Origin: Sporosarcina pasteurii
Lineage (GTDB): Bacteria; Bacillota; Bacilli; Bacillales_A; Planococcaceae
Direction of reading: 5' to 3'
Assembly (NCBI RefSeq): GCF_041295575.1
Contig: NZ_CP160452.1
Span: 1,736,001 to 1,800,000 of the forward strand
Length of the DNA stretch: 64,000 nucleotides
In this document: piece by piece, positions 15,769-25,143 of the stretch
Layout of the letters: every line of letters begins with the position of its first letter
Numbering within the stretch: the stretch's first letter is position 1
The notes under the pieces: model-generated
What the model was told of the DNA's origin: nothing
Database searches by the model: none
Seen by the model: only the letters and a program-made list of their open reading frames with translations
Program-made: the position numbers and the translations under genes

Positions 15769-16986
15769 ATGCCATTAAGTAACATTAAAATCATTGACCT
15801 TACCCGCCTACTAAGCGGGCCATACGCAACGATGATGATGTCTGACCTGGGTGCTGAAGTCATAAAAGTTGAAACGCCTACTGGTGATGATACACGCCAT
15901 CTTGGTCCACCATTTATACATGACTGGAGCACCTACTTCCTGAGTGTTAACCGAAATAAAAAAAGCATCAGTTTAAACCTTAAGACTAGTAAAGGAAAGG
16001 AAATTTTACTAAAACTTATTGAAAAGGCAGATGTTGTAATTGAAAACTTCAGACCTGGAACACTGGAACGCCTTGGGTTGTCTTACGAGGTTCTTAAGGA
16101 AAAAAACCCGAAAATTATATTGGCATCGATTTCCGGATTTGGTCAAAAGGGAAAGTACTCCCAAAGACCGGGCTACGATGTATTGGCACAAGCAATGGGC
16201 GGCCTAATGTCTGTCACCGGCGAAAAAGACGGTTCACCATTGAAGGCTGGATACTCATTTGCAGATTTAGGCACAGGCATGTGGGCAGCATTTGGCATAA
16301 TGGTAGCTCTTTGGGAACGCAACAAATCAGGAAAGGGACAGTGGATTGATGCTTCTCTATTGGACACTATTATTTCCTGGCAAACCTATCTTGCAAGCAG
16401 TTATTTTGCAACAGGAGAAAATCCGGAAGCCGTTGGAACCGAACATCCTAACATTGTTCCTTACCAAACCTTTCAAGCGTCAGATGGCCACTTCGTTGTT
16501 GCTATTGCAACTGATCATATGTGGACTACTTTTACTCATAAAATTAACGTTTCAGCTTTAAAAGATGCACGATTCAATAAAAATGAAGGAAGAGTCATTC
16601 ATCGGGAAGAGCTCATCCCAATTCTAGAAGATATATTCAAGCAAAAAACAATAAAGGATTGGGAAGAGTTCTTCCTGGAAATTGAAATCCCGGTTGGACC
16701 TGTCAATCAGTTATCAGATATCTTGAATGATTCTTACGTTGAGGAACGGGGTATGGTATTTGAAGAGTATCATCCTGAGATTGGCAAACTTAAAACAATC
16801 GGTGTACCGCTTCATTTTTCTAGAAAATCAGGAAAGATTCGGTCCTTTCCACCTAAACTAGGGGAACACACAAAAAGCATTTTAGAAGACCTCAAATACT
16901 CTGAAGAAGATATACAGGAATTTCTAGATGATGGGATTGCTATCGCTTGTGATAATATCAAGTCTGCTACTAAACAAATGACCTGA
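15769..16986 (+). CDS. CaiB/BaiF family (class III) CoA-transferase
   Basis: 405 residues, the usual size for class III CoA-transferases. It starts LSNIKIIDLTRLLSGPYA, then MSDLGAEVIKVE, and has NRNKKSISLNL and the expected catalytic Asp in AGYSFADLGTGMWAA. Such enzymes move CoA between carboxylic acids through an aspartyl-CoA anhydride. In this operon it probably activates the acid imported by TctCBA to its CoA ester for the crotonase. Donor and acceptor are unknown; carnitine, oxalate, formate or methyl-branched dicarboxylates are precedents in the family. Confidence 0.92.
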   Translation: MPLSNIKIIDLTRLLSGPYATMMMSDLGAEVIKVETPTGDDTRHLGPPFIHDWSTYFLSVNRNKKSISLNLKTSKGKEILLKLIEKADVVIENFRPGTLERLGLSYEVLKEKNPKIILASISGFGQKGKYSQRPGYDVLAQAMGGLMSVTGEKDGSPLKAGYSFADLGTGMWAAFGIMVALWERNKSGKGQWIDASLLDTIISWQTYLASSYFATGENPEAVGTEHPNIVPYQTFQASDGHFVVAIATDHMWTTFTHKINVSALKDARFNKNEGRVIHREELIPILEDIFKQKTIKDWEEFFLEIEIPVGPVNQLSDILNDSYVEERGMVFEEYHPEIGKLKTIGVPLHFSRKSGKIRSFPPKLGEHTKSILEDLKYSEEDIQEFLDDGIAIACDNIKSATKQMT

Positions 16987-17024
16987 TTAGGGCTGTAGGT
17001 TCTTCCAATACCTAAGACAAAGAA

Positions 17025-17065
17025 TTCAAAAACGCCTGGTTCATACAGATCCAAGCGTTTTTGAA
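17025..17065 (+). terminator. Terminator of the CoA-transferase operon
   Basis: An 11-bp perfect stem TTCAAAAACGC/GCGTTTTTGAA, 40 bases after the stop codon. Confidence 0.8.
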
Positions 17066-17149
17066 TATGGAATCTAATGCTTCTATGTGATTGTGATGGC
17101 TACCACTTATCAAATCTTTCCTAATTCCCCCCAATGCCTTAACGCCGCA

Positions 17150-17302
17150 TCAATCGAAACCAATCTTTTCAGATGTTATTTTTTCGCAATCAGTAATAAA
17201 CTTATTTAATCCATCCTTAATTTTGTATTGATGATATAAAATAATCTCACAAAGCTTATGGATAACCTGGTCTACTTCATTTCTAGCATTTATACAAGCC
17301 AC
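17150..17302 (-). CDS. Small 50-residue helical protein, possibly Spo0E-like
   Basis: GTG at 17302 follows AAAGGTG by seven bases. The product (INARNEVDQVIHKL, then GLNKFITDCEKI) has the size and two-helix spacing of Spo0E-like aspartyl phosphatases, which dephosphorylate Spo0A~P. The family's SQELD signature is not clearly present, so the assignment is weak. It lies 13 bases downstream of the PIN-like gene. Confidence 0.4.
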   Translation of the reverse strand: MACINARNEVDQVIHKLCEIILYHQYKIKDGLNKFITDCEKITSEKIGFD

Positions 17303-17315
17303 ATTAATACACCTT

Positions 17316-17987
17316 TCACATTTGATAAAAGATGTTCTGATTTAAATCATCTCGTTTAAGATTGTTAAAAAGGCGCTCTACTTTCTCGTTGATCTGGCAA
17401 TTATTTTTGTTTAACAAATAAATATACAAACCAGGTTCAGTACGAATATAGCTATAACCCATCATTATTAATTTAGAAGTGTATTCGTAATACTGACTTT
17501 GGGTTATCTTTTTTTCAATAAATAAATAACGTACAAAATCCATGACGTTAAATGTTTCTATATTGTGTTCTGCTGCATATTTATCAAATAAAAAATTATC
17601 AATCATTAATGATGCCGAACCTTGTCGACATATCAAAATCGGGTTTTCAATACTTTGAATAAAGTTCTTTTCTTTTGAGTTGTTGCCGTCAAATACTGCC
17701 ATACCTATCTTTTTACAATTTTGGTCAATCCATTGAATTATTTCCCCTAGTGTTTCAATCTCCTTTTGAACTACTTTAGATGTTGCCTCTTGTGAATAAA
17801 TCCTCCCGTCTTGGTATGAAATGGTTTTAATTCCTTCATCCCCAGTAAGCAATATATCTGTGTGTTCTTTATACAAATCCAAATAACACTTTTGGTCAAA
17901 ATAAATATAATATGTGTTTAGAAGCGAATATCCTACTAAACTATGCAATATTTTAACTGAATTATAATACTGTTGAGGGATAAACAT
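17316..17987 (-). CDS. Unrecognised protein, possibly PIN-like
   Basis: 223 residues. The C-terminal half (NPILICRQGSASLMIDNFLF, then FNVMDFVRYLFIEKKITQSQ and LIMMGYSYIRTEPG) has the alternating layout of some PIN-like nuclease domains paired with regulatory proteins, but the acidic catalytic set cannot be pinned down. The ATG at 17987 overlaps the start of the divergent gene at 17986 and has no ribosome site, so the true start may lie further in, or the 5' end may be lost. Function unknown. Confidence 0.5.
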   Translation of the reverse strand: MFIPQQYYNSVKILHSLVGYSLLNTYYIYFDQKCYLDLYKEHTDILLTGDEGIKTISYQDGRIYSQEATSKVVQKEIETLGEIIQWIDQNCKKIGMAVFDGNNSKEKNFIQSIENPILICRQGSASLMIDNFLFDKYAAEHNIETFNVMDFVRYLFIEKKITQSQYYEYTSKLIMMGYSYIRTEPGLYIYLLNKNNCQINEKVERLFNNLKRDDLNQNIFYQM

Positions 17988-18249
17988 GAAAAAGATTCTA
18001 TACTACATAGGTACGATTTTACTTTGGCTATGTATAATATTTAGTTGCTTTCTGGTTGTTATTTACACATTTGAATTGTTAACCGTACCTAGTTACGATC
18101 CTCTCGGCCTTTGGTGGAACCGAATAGTTGAACTAATGTTTAGTTCGTTTAGTGCATGGATATTTTGTGTTTTATTTATGCTTCCACACCTATTGACTAA
18201 ACCTAAAAAAGAAAAGACTATCAATAAATTAACTAAAATAATAAAATAG
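17986..18249 (+). CDS. Small membrane protein
   Basis: 87 residues with two strong hydrophobic segments (about 7-30 and 45-66) and a Lys-rich tail. GAGGGA lies six bases before the ATG. Its start codon overlaps that of the minus-strand gene (shared CATG), so any promoter must lie inside that gene. No function recognised. Confidence 0.55.
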   Translation: MKKILYYIGTILLWLCIIFSCFLVVIYTFELLTVPSYDPLGLWWNRIVELMFSSFSAWIFCVLFMLPHLLTKPKKEKTINKLTKIIK

Positions 18250-18267
18250 ACCCTCTGTAATATTATC

Positions 18268-18319
18268 GATAGTTCCAAAAAAGAAACCCTTAAAGGGGTT
18301 TCTTTTTTTCGGAACTATC
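18268..18319. terminator. Bidirectional terminator
   Basis: GATAGTTCC/GGAACTATC outer arms enclose AAAGAAACCC/GGGGTTTCTTT, flanked by A and T runs on the two sides. It ends the small membrane protein gene on the plus strand. Confidence 0.85.
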
Positions 18320-18361
18320 ACATCAGTTGAGCTGATAAGCAAAGAGCTAAAAATAACTGTC

Positions 18362-18614
18362 TTAGTTGATTAAAAACTCGATTGTTTTGAAAACCATCTT
18401 TAACTTTCCTAATAAATTGAATAACCAAAAGTCAATATAATCTTCAAGCACTGCCCCTTCCCCAGATTCATCTCCTAGCCACAGCGCTGGTAATCTGTTC
18501 CCCCATCTATGAATATCGCACCATACTTACATCTCTTAAAATCATAGCTATGTGTTAATTCAATGATATCGTCGCACTTTTTGCAACGAACTTTGTTTAC
18601 CAATATTTTTTCAT
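18362..18614 (-). pseudogene. Frameshifted small zinc-ribbon-like gene
   Basis: A GGAGGAG site and ATG at 18614 open a gene whose first codons end in a stop. In the next frame the text reads KILVNKVRCKKCDDIIE, then DFKRCKYGAIFIDGGTDYQR, a Cys-pair protein of a small uncharacterised Firmicute family. A second shift then gives ALWLGDESGEGAVLEDYIDF up to 18362. Two frameshifts make it inactive. Confidence 0.6.
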
Positions 18615-18763
18615 AAGACCGCTCCTCCTTCGTGGAAGATCTATAAAGATGACGCTACTACATGTCATGATGAAAGAAGTGACCAATCATGAGATTAGCA
18701 TTAGCGAATGATTCATACATCTTAAAAGAGACACACGACGCCATCATTTCTCTTGAGACATTA

Positions 18764-18801
18764 AAAAGCTCGCCTTCAAAAAAATCAAACGACGAGCTTT
18801 T
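18764..18801. terminator. Terminator-like hairpin
   Basis: AAAAGCTCG/CGAGCTTTT stem with an A-rich loop. No intact gene ends next to it, so it may be left from a deleted gene. Confidence 0.55.
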
Positions 18802-19031
18802 CTATTTATTATTGTGTCGGTGTTTTAAACTCCTCCGAACCTCCCACCCCCAACCCGCTCTTTTACCCTATCTTATTTCTAAAAATCATATGCATTTTTT
18901 AAAAACAAACTCTCCACTAGTTTTTGGCAATTAATTAGCGTTAAATTTACATTTATATATACTATATCTGATAATACCTCTCACATAAATAAAACAAACC
19001 TACCGTAACGATAGGTTTGTTCTAGGCTATT

Positions 19032-19985
19032 TTATAGAACGATATTTTCTTGTTCGCCTTTTTCCCATTTAACAATATTGTTAAATGTAATTTCGGCTCT
19101 TCTTACCATCGCCTCATCTGTTGCATATCCGACATGCGGCACCAGAACAGTATTCGGAGCATCTAGAATAGGGTAATCTGCAGGAACTGGTGGCTCCATA
19201 TCCACTCTATCTAAACCGGCACCAGCGATTGTTCCATTGTGCAGTGCTTCTGCCAATGCATCATTATCAACAATCGGTCCAACTGCTGTGTTGATCAAGA
19301 ACGAACTCTCTTTCATCAATTCTAGCTTGTCTTTATCAATTAAGTTTTTGGTTTCATCTGTAAGCGGCGTATGTATCGTGACAATATCACTCGTCTCTAG
19401 GACTTCATCTAATGACTTATATTCTACACCTTGATCTATCAGTTCTTGCTTTTCGCTTCTATTATAAGCAACGACGCGACAACCATAAGCTAAACCTAAT
19501 TTAGCTACTGAGCCACCTATGTCTCCAGTACCTAAGACGCCTAATGTTTTGCCATTTAATTCAGTCTGTCTGTAGCCATTCTTTGTACCTCCCTCTCTAG
19601 TGACACCATCTAAAGGTACAATACTGCGTAACAACGCAGTGATAAGTCCAAAAGTAAGTTCTGCTACAGAATGTGTGCTATAACCTGCGGCATTTGAGAC
19701 TTGAATCTTTTTCTCTTTACACTTTTCTAAGTCGATATGATCATAACCCGTGAAGGCTACTGAAATATATTTTAATTTATCTGCAGCATCGATTACTTCA
19801 CCACTTAGTGGCATATTAGCGAGTACTAAAATCTCTGCATCTTTGATTCTCGTTTTAAGGGTCTCATCATCTGTTTTTCCATCATCATATACAACTAACT
19901 CATGGCCATTATCAGTTAAAGGTTTTGATATTCTATTGAACTCTTCATCACTAATTCCTAGAGATTCTAAGATTACAATATTCAT
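19032..19985 (-). CDS. D-isomer 2-hydroxyacid dehydrogenase family protein (catalytic Arg replaced)
   Basis: 317 residues. It has the family's NAD-binding motif GVLGTGDIGGSVA (about 149-161), the substrate-side entry VAFTGYDHIDL and NAAGYSTHSVAEL. The conserved Glu (MEPPV, about 264) and His (VPHVGY, about 284) remain. The active-site Arg, normally in N-T/S-A/S-R-G, is Val235 (LINTAVGPIVDN, codon GTT, read directly). Either the enzyme uses a different chemistry or substrate, or it is impaired. GAGG precedes the ATG; it is a single-gene unit. Confidence 0.88.
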   Translation of the reverse strand: MNIVILESLGISDEEFNRISKPLTDNGHELVVYDDGKTDDETLKTRIKDAEILVLANMPLSGEVIDAADKLKYISVAFTGYDHIDLEKCKEKKIQVSNAAGYSTHSVAELTFGLITALLRSIVPLDGVTREGGTKNGYRQTELNGKTLGVLGTGDIGGSVAKLGLAYGCRVVAYNRSEKQELIDQGVEYKSLDEVLETSDIVTIHTPLTDETKNLIDKDKLELMKESSFLINTAVGPIVDNDALAEALHNGTIAGAGLDRVDMEPPVPADYPILDAPNTVLVPHVGYATDEAMVRRAEITFNNIVKWEKGEQENIVL

Positions 19986-20193
19986 TCTTTATCTTTCCTC
20001 CATTTTTCTATAGTTACACTTAATAATATTGTTAACTTGATATCTAAGCAGCATATGATTATTCAGACATCTTTTAAAAATTTAAGGAATAATTTTTCGG
20101 GTTGTTTCTGCAAATCAATTTTTCACCATTTGATTTGGGTGGGCAGGAGATCTTAGGTTATTATTCATCATACTCTACAACTCCTATTATATC

Positions 20194-20250
20194 ATGAATA
20201 TCCATACATTTGTAGTGAATTTTCAGAATAACCTTTAGCACAGGTACTTG
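20194..20250. repeat. MITE-like repeat, copy E (right half only)
   Basis: tgaatatccatacatttgtagtg and the right end TTTAGCACAGGTACTTGA match the right half of copy C. The left half is absent. Confidence 0.6.
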
Positions 20251-20312
20251 AAAGTGAATCTTTTTTTAGCACAGGCCCCGTCACTACGGGGGTCTTTCGA
20301 CTTTCCAGACAG

Positions 20313-20348
20313 AAAAAACCCCGAGTTTTGGATCATACCCGGAGTTTT
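20313..20348 (-). terminator. Terminator downstream of the ABC operon
   Basis: On the minus strand AACTCCGGGT pairs with ACTCGGGGTT (with G-U pairs) and runs into six T residues, about 150 bases after the ATPase gene. Confidence 0.7.
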
Positions 20349-20497
20349 ACTGAAGTACATATGGAAATAACGGTTTTGTCAAGATAGTTGTCGCATATAG
20401 CTCTTTTCCTAAATTAGCTACTTATTCGATTTAACTTCATCTTCGAACTATATATTTACTCTTCCTTTGGTTTCCATCAAATGCAACAACCCTTATT

Positions 20498-21301
20498 TTA
20501 CCCTAACACAGCTTGATCGCTTTCCAGTTGTTTTCCCCGTATACGTTGGAATTCGTCCATTAAGTTTTTAATCGTTAGCTTTCTTTTCTCTTCCCCGCTC
20601 ACATCAAAAATAATTTTCCCTGCATCCATCATAATTAAACGATTCCCCATATCGAGTGCTTGTTGCATATTATGCGTCACCATCAACGTCGTTAATTGGT
20701 AGTTTTCAACAATTTCAGACGTTAAATTAGCAATGAGTTCTGCACGTGCAGGATCGAGTGCTGCAGTATGTTCATCCAATAATAAAATATCAGGCTCTGT
20801 AAATGTTGCCATTAATAATGATAGTGCCTGTCTTTCTCCACCAGACAATAAACCTACTTTTGCATTTAATCTATTCTCCAATCCTAAGTTCAACGTTCGT
20901 AACGCTTTCTTGAAAAATTCTCGACGTTTTTTCGTCACGCCAAGCCACAATGTTCGTTTTTTATTGCGTGAATAAGCAATCGCTAGATTTTCTTCTATCG
21001 TCATTTCTGGTGCAGTTCCTGCCATAGGGTCTTGGAAAACACGTCCAATATATTTTGCGCGCCTATATTCTGGCAAATGCGTGACTTGTTTCCCATCAAT
21101 CAAAATATCCCCAATATCGGCAATGAGATTACCAGAGATAATATTCATTAAAGTGGATTTTCCAGCACCATTTCCACCAATGACCGTAATAAATTCCCCC
21201 TTTTTTAATGTTAAATTTGTGTTTTTTAAAGCTTGTTTTTCATCCAACGTTCCTTCGTTAAAAGTAATTTCTATATTGTTAAGCTTCAACATTTTTAACA
21301 T
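20498..21301 (-). CDS. ABC transporter ATP-binding protein (TrpZ-like)
   Basis: 267 residues with Walker A VIGGNGAGKST, signature LLSGGERQALSLLMA and Walker B PDILLLDEHTAALDP, and the H-loop in MVTHNMQQA. It is the energising subunit for the permease and binding protein encoded upstream. Its ATG at 21301 overlaps the permease gene by 23 bases. The family (with a PF04392-type binding protein) includes tryptophan/tyrosine importers of streptococci; substrate here is inferred only by that similarity. Confidence 0.9.
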   Translation of the reverse strand: MLKMLKLNNIEITFNEGTLDEKQALKNTNLTLKKGEFITVIGGNGAGKSTLMNIISGNLIADIGDILIDGKQVTHLPEYRRAKYIGRVFQDPMAGTAPEMTIEENLAIAYSRNKKRTLWLGVTKKRREFFKKALRTLNLGLENRLNAKVGLLSGGERQALSLLMATFTEPDILLLDEHTAALDPARAELIANLTSEIVENYQLTTLMVTHNMQQALDMGNRLIMMDAGKIIFDVSGEEKRKLTIKNLMDEFQRIRGKQLESDQAVLG

Positions 21302-22277
21302 GACCTACCTTCAATGCGGCACGTTTTGCGAGTCGGCGCTTTTTCTCTCTTTGCACTTGTACAATTTTTGGTGTCACCAATGCTACAATGACAAGAATGG
21401 CCGTAATGAGCTTCATATCCCCTGTATCTAAAAATTCAACTCGAAGCGCCAATGCAACGACTATCCGGTAAATCACTGCACCAAGAATTATAGCCAATGT
21501 TGCCCTTGCAACTGTTTTTGCACCAAACAATGCTTCGCCGATAATGACCGAAGCAAGCCCAATAATAATCATCCCTATTCCCATACCAACATCCGTAAAC
21601 CCACCATATTGTGCAATTAAAGAACCTGACAATGCAACAAGCCCATTCGAAATTCCTAAACCGATGATAATTAATGTATCCGTATTTGCTGAAAAACTAC
21701 GACTCATCACTTGGTTATTTCCTGTGGCTCTTAGCCCTAATCCAATTTCAGTTTTCAAGAAATAATCAATGATTACTTTCATTAGGATCATAATGATAAT
21801 CATCAAAAACACAATGCCCCACGTCGCCGGTAATCGTTCGATTCCCATAGAGCCCAATAAATTATTAATGACACCATCAATTCCCGTTTTCTCCCACACT
21901 TCGATGAACTGATTTTTTAAAGTAGACTCCCTTGATAAAGATAAATTGGGTTTCCCCATGATTCTTAAATTAATAGAATAAAGCGCAATCATCATTAAAA
22001 TTCCAGAGAGTAACGCATTAATTTTTCCCTTTGTATGTAGTAAGCCCGTTACACAGCCCGCGAGAAACCCAGCGAATGCCCCAAGGATTGTCGCAAAAAT
22101 GGGTGGTACCCCATTTATAATTGAAATTGCAGTAACTGCACCACCCGTGACGAAACTTCCATCTACTGTTAAGTCAGGAAAATTCAATATTCTGAAAGTC
22201 AAATAGACACCAATCGCCATAATCGCATAAATCAAACCTGATTCAACAGCACCAAATAAAGCTAAAAACATCGCCAT
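21279..22277 (-). CDS. ABC transporter permease (TrpY-like)
   Basis: About 332 residues of branched-chain/sugar-type ABC permease with nine or so hydrophobic segments, opening LFGAVESGLIYAIMAIGVYL and containing the family's FPDLTVDGSFVTGGAV and GLALSGSL-type turns. ATG 22277 has GAGG five bases upstream. Middle gene of the binding protein-permease-ATPase operon. Confidence 0.88.
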   Translation of the reverse strand: MAMFLALFGAVESGLIYAIMAIGVYLTFRILNFPDLTVDGSFVTGGAVTAISIINGVPPIFATILGAFAGFLAGCVTGLLHTKGKINALLSGILMMIALYSINLRIMGKPNLSLSRESTLKNQFIEVWEKTGIDGVINNLLGSMGIERLPATWGIVFLMIIIMILMKVIIDYFLKTEIGLGLRATGNNQVMSRSFSANTDTLIIIGLGISNGLVALSGSLIAQYGGFTDVGMGIGMIIIGLASVIIGEALFGAKTVARATLAIILGAVIYRIVVALALRVEFLDTGDMKLITAILVIVALVTPKIVQVQREKKRRLAKRAALKVGHVKNVEA

Positions 22278-22371
22278 TTTCACCTCATTACTCTCTTTTT
22301 ATCGATAGAAAAAACTACATCTTTGAATAGATTGTAAATTAAAGAGGTAGTGATTCACTACCTCCGACTTG

Positions 22372-23358
22372 TTATTCTATAATCTCTGCATCGTCCCAGT
22401 CTGTATCCCATTCAATTCCTTGTGCTTCTGCCGCTTCTTTATTAATAAACAACTTTAACTCTGGCGGATATTCAGCACTAATTTCACTTGGTTTTTTACC
22501 ATCTTTTAAAATTTCCGCTGCCATTTCTCCCGTGCGATAACCAATTGAGTAATAATCGAATCCATAGGATGCAAATCCACCTAATTCCACAGAATCTGGT
22601 TCCCCTACAATTAATGGGATTTGTTGTTCGTTGGCAATATCTACAACGCTATCTAATGCAGAAACGACTGTATTATCTGTGAAAACATAAAACACATCAA
22701 TATCTCCGACTAGTGACATGGCCGCTTGTTGAACATCCGCTGACGTCGCAACAGTTCTTTCAATTAACGTTAAACTTGTTCCGTCTGCAATCTCTTCAAT
22801 GGCTTTCATTTGCGCAACAGAGTTTTGCTCGCCTGCATTATAAATAATTCCAACTTTTGCATCTTTAAAATATTGATCAATAAATTCAATCGTTTTTCCA
22901 ATTGCATCTGGATGTAAATCAACAACACCTGTAATATTTCCGCCTGGACTCTCCATCGATTCAATAAGATCAGCATCTACTGCATCTGTCACAGAAGTAA
23001 ACAAAATCGGGATATCACTCGTTGCATTTTGAGCACCCAAAGCACTTGGCGTTGAGTTTGCAAAGATTAAATCGACACCATCCGCAACAAACTTATCTGC
23101 AATAACTGCAACATTATTCATATCATTTTGTGCACTTTGATAATCAATTTCCGCATTGATGCCTGCATCTTCAATGGCTTTCTTAAATCCTTCAGTCGCA
23201 GCATCAAGCGATGGATGTTCTAATATTTGTGTCGCACCAATTATGTATTTCTCACCGCCGCTATCGCTTCCACTTTCCTTCTCACCGTCACTTCCACAAG
23301 CAACCAAAACAAACATACTGATTACCGCAAGAATCGTTAGCTGTAAAGACTTTTTCAT
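22372..23358 (-). CDS. ABC transporter substrate-binding lipoprotein (TrpX-like)
   Basis: 328 residues with a lipoprotein signal ending LVACGS and a PF04392 (ABC_sub_bind) type body: IIGATQILEHPSLDAA, then GVDLIFANSTPSALGAQN and IPILFTSVTD. AGGGGGAA precedes the ATG. The gene leads an operon with permease and ATPase; relatives bind tryptophan or other aromatic amino acids, but ligand identity cannot be read here. Confidence 0.88.
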   Translation of the reverse strand: MKKSLQLTILAVISMFVLVACGSDGEKESGSDSGGEKYIIGATQILEHPSLDAATEGFKKAIEDAGINAEIDYQSAQNDMNNVAVIADKFVADGVDLIFANSTPSALGAQNATSDIPILFTSVTDAVDADLIESMESPGGNITGVVDLHPDAIGKTIEFIDQYFKDAKVGIIYNAGEQNSVAQMKAIEEIADGTSLTLIERTVATSADVQQAAMSLVGDIDVFYVFTDNTVVSALDSVVDIANEQQIPLIVGEPDSVELGGFASYGFDYYSIGYRTGEMAAEILKDGKKPSEISAEYPPELKLFINKEAAEAQGIEWDTDWDDAEIIE

Positions 23359-23646
23359 CTGCCTATTCCCCCTATGTATAATTATCAGAAACTTCTAAAC
23401 TTGTCGATTTATATATTATACTAGGAAGACCCCCTAGAATCAAGATGATTCTGTATTATCACATTTTATGGAAAACAAAAAGAAGGCAAGTCGCCAAGCT
23501 TCCTTTGAGCGACATATGCGAGCTTTCCGATCCCTTTAGATATGATACTTCATTACATTACCACCTAAGAGCGAATCAAGTCATTATGCGAAATAGCAAA
23601 CATGTTATAATGGAAAAAACACGTAGATTGACAAGGAGCGGACACG

Positions 23647-24345
23647 TTGAGGTTGAATCAATATATTAGTTCTTCGGGATTTTGTTCCAGAAGACAGGCG
23701 GAACGCTATATTACGGCTAAAAAGGTTCTAGTGAATGGTGAGATTGCGTCACATGTTTATTTTGTTGAAGAGGATGATCATGTTGAAGTAGACAGTCACA
23801 CCATCACACATACGGCACAAGACATTTATATGATACTTAATAAACCGAGTGGGATCACTTGTACTGCCTCCCCTGCTATTGCCGGTAATATTATCGACTT
23901 TATTTCCTATCCTGAACGGATATTTCCCGTTGGACGCCTGGATAAAGAAACAGAAGGTCTCATTTTATTAACCAATGACGGGAGTATTGTAAACGACTTA
24001 ATGAAAGACGAGAATCAACAGGAAAAAGAATATGTTGTAACCGTCAACAAAAAAATAACGGATACGTTTATAAAAGATTTATCAAACGGTGTAGACATTT
24101 ACAATCCGAGAACAAAAGGCTATACGACGACTAACCCTTGTACCGTTACACAGTTGGACAATTTTACGTTTCGCATAACGTTAACTCAAGGATTGAATCG
24201 ACAGATCCGTAGAATGTGCAGACGATTTCAATATACTGTCACGCACTTGCGAAGGGTTCGAATCAAGCATATTGAGCTTGGATCATTAGAGCGTGGCCAG
24301 TGGCGTTACTTGACTGAAGAAGAGATAGCGAAGTTAAAATCGTGA
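23647..24345 (+). CDS. rluF: 23S rRNA pseudouridine synthase RluF-like (intact copy)
   Basis: 232 residues. An S4 RNA-binding domain (residues 1-50) precedes an RsuA/RluF catalytic domain with Asp in GRLDKETEGLIL and the C-terminal RITLTQGLNRQIRRMCRRF block. Line-up with E. coli RluF, which modifies U2604 of 23S rRNA, is close from end to end. The start is TTG with AAGGAGCGG nine bases upstream. Near-identical to the frameshifted copy at 4064; here the A-run has seven A and the frame is open. Confidence 0.9.
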   Translation: MRLNQYISSSGFCSRRQAERYITAKKVLVNGEIASHVYFVEEDDHVEVDSHTITHTAQDIYMILNKPSGITCTASPAIAGNIIDFISYPERIFPVGRLDKETEGLILLTNDGSIVNDLMKDENQQEKEYVVTVNKKITDTFIKDLSNGVDIYNPRTKGYTTTNPCTVTQLDNFTFRITLTQGLNRQIRRMCRRFQYTVTHLRRVRIKHIELGSLERGQWRYLTEEEIAKLKS

Positions 24346-24362
24346 TACTTTTTTAAAAAAAT

Positions 24363-24390
24363 CCTGACAACGCTAATGCGCTGTCAGGCT
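24363..24390 (+). terminator. Terminator after rluF copy 2
   Basis: CCTGACA/TGTCAGG hairpin matching the one behind copy 1. Confidence 0.7.
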
Positions 24391-24406
24391 ATTTCACATT
24401 AATTTT

Positions 24407-24543
24407 AGGTACCTGTGTTACAAACATTCACGTTAATTCACACACATGCACAATCATACATCCTGCATTCGGTAGATATCAGCTTCGATGGTTATCTATA
24501 CATTTATAGCGTATTACCAGAATATTTTTTGACATAGGTACTT
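24407..24543. repeat. MITE-like repeat, copy D
   Basis: Left end AGGTACCTGTGTTACAAAC; right end TTTGACATAGGTACTTTA is diverged. Directly abuts the foldback element at 24547. Confidence 0.75.
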
Positions 24544-24546
24544 TAA

Positions 24547-24658
24547 TCAATTTCATAATCCAATCCATTCGCTGCGCCGATTCAATATAAAGTTGAGTTA
24601 AACCGTTCTCAACTATATATTGTATCAACTTAGCGGATTTAAGTAATTATGAAATTGA
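24547..24658. repeat. Foldback element
   Basis: Outer arms TCAATTTCATAAT/ATTATGAAATTGA are perfect; inside, CGCT/AGCG and CAATATAaAGTTGAG/CTCAACTaTATATTG pair again. Nearly the whole 112 bases can fold into one hairpin. It is absent from duplication copy 1, so it was gained here or lost there. Confidence 0.6.
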
Positions 24659-25143
24659 CTCACTTGGCAATAAAAAATCGGAAATGTTTATTATCTGTCG
24701 GAAGACTTTATTTTAGTTAGACAATTCTTTCACCAACAACCCCACTACTTCCACATGTGTAGAGTACTGACGGTAGATTATTAAAATTTAAAATGAGATG
24801 TAGTGGTGCTTACAACAAATCATTTTTAACGTAAATAAAGGATTCCCCATCTTTTGAAAGCATGGTTTATTTCTATTTTAATCAAATCTAAAAATATAAA
24901 TAAAAAGAAATTATTATTTTTCATGAAAACTCTTCGAATATATAAATACGAAGATACAATGTACTTTGTAAGATTAAACAAATAGTACTACACACACTTA
25001 GCGAAAACCGCGGCGGGTATGTAGCCACTTTAAAAGTCTTTTATCTAGGAGGAAAACAGACGACAAACCAATAAAACCTAATCCAAATGTTCATTAACGA
25101 ACAATAACATTACCTGAACAACAAATAAACAATTGAAAGGATA

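Larger units (their letters stand above)
23580..24812 (+). repeat. Segmental duplication, copy 2 (partner at 3995-5062)
   Basis: Contains the intact rluF, its terminator, MITE copy D, an extra foldback element and the shared tail ttagttagacaattctttc. Identity to copy 1 looks well above 90 percent by eye in the gene. Confidence 0.85.

Noticed and set aside
18689..18934. 81-codon plus-strand ORF
   Set aside because: It runs across a terminator-like hairpin and has no recognisable protein text; probably non-coding.
23445..23669. 74-codon plus-strand ORF before rluF copy 2
   Set aside because: It covers the rluF leader and overlaps its start; the equivalent frame is not open in copy 1.
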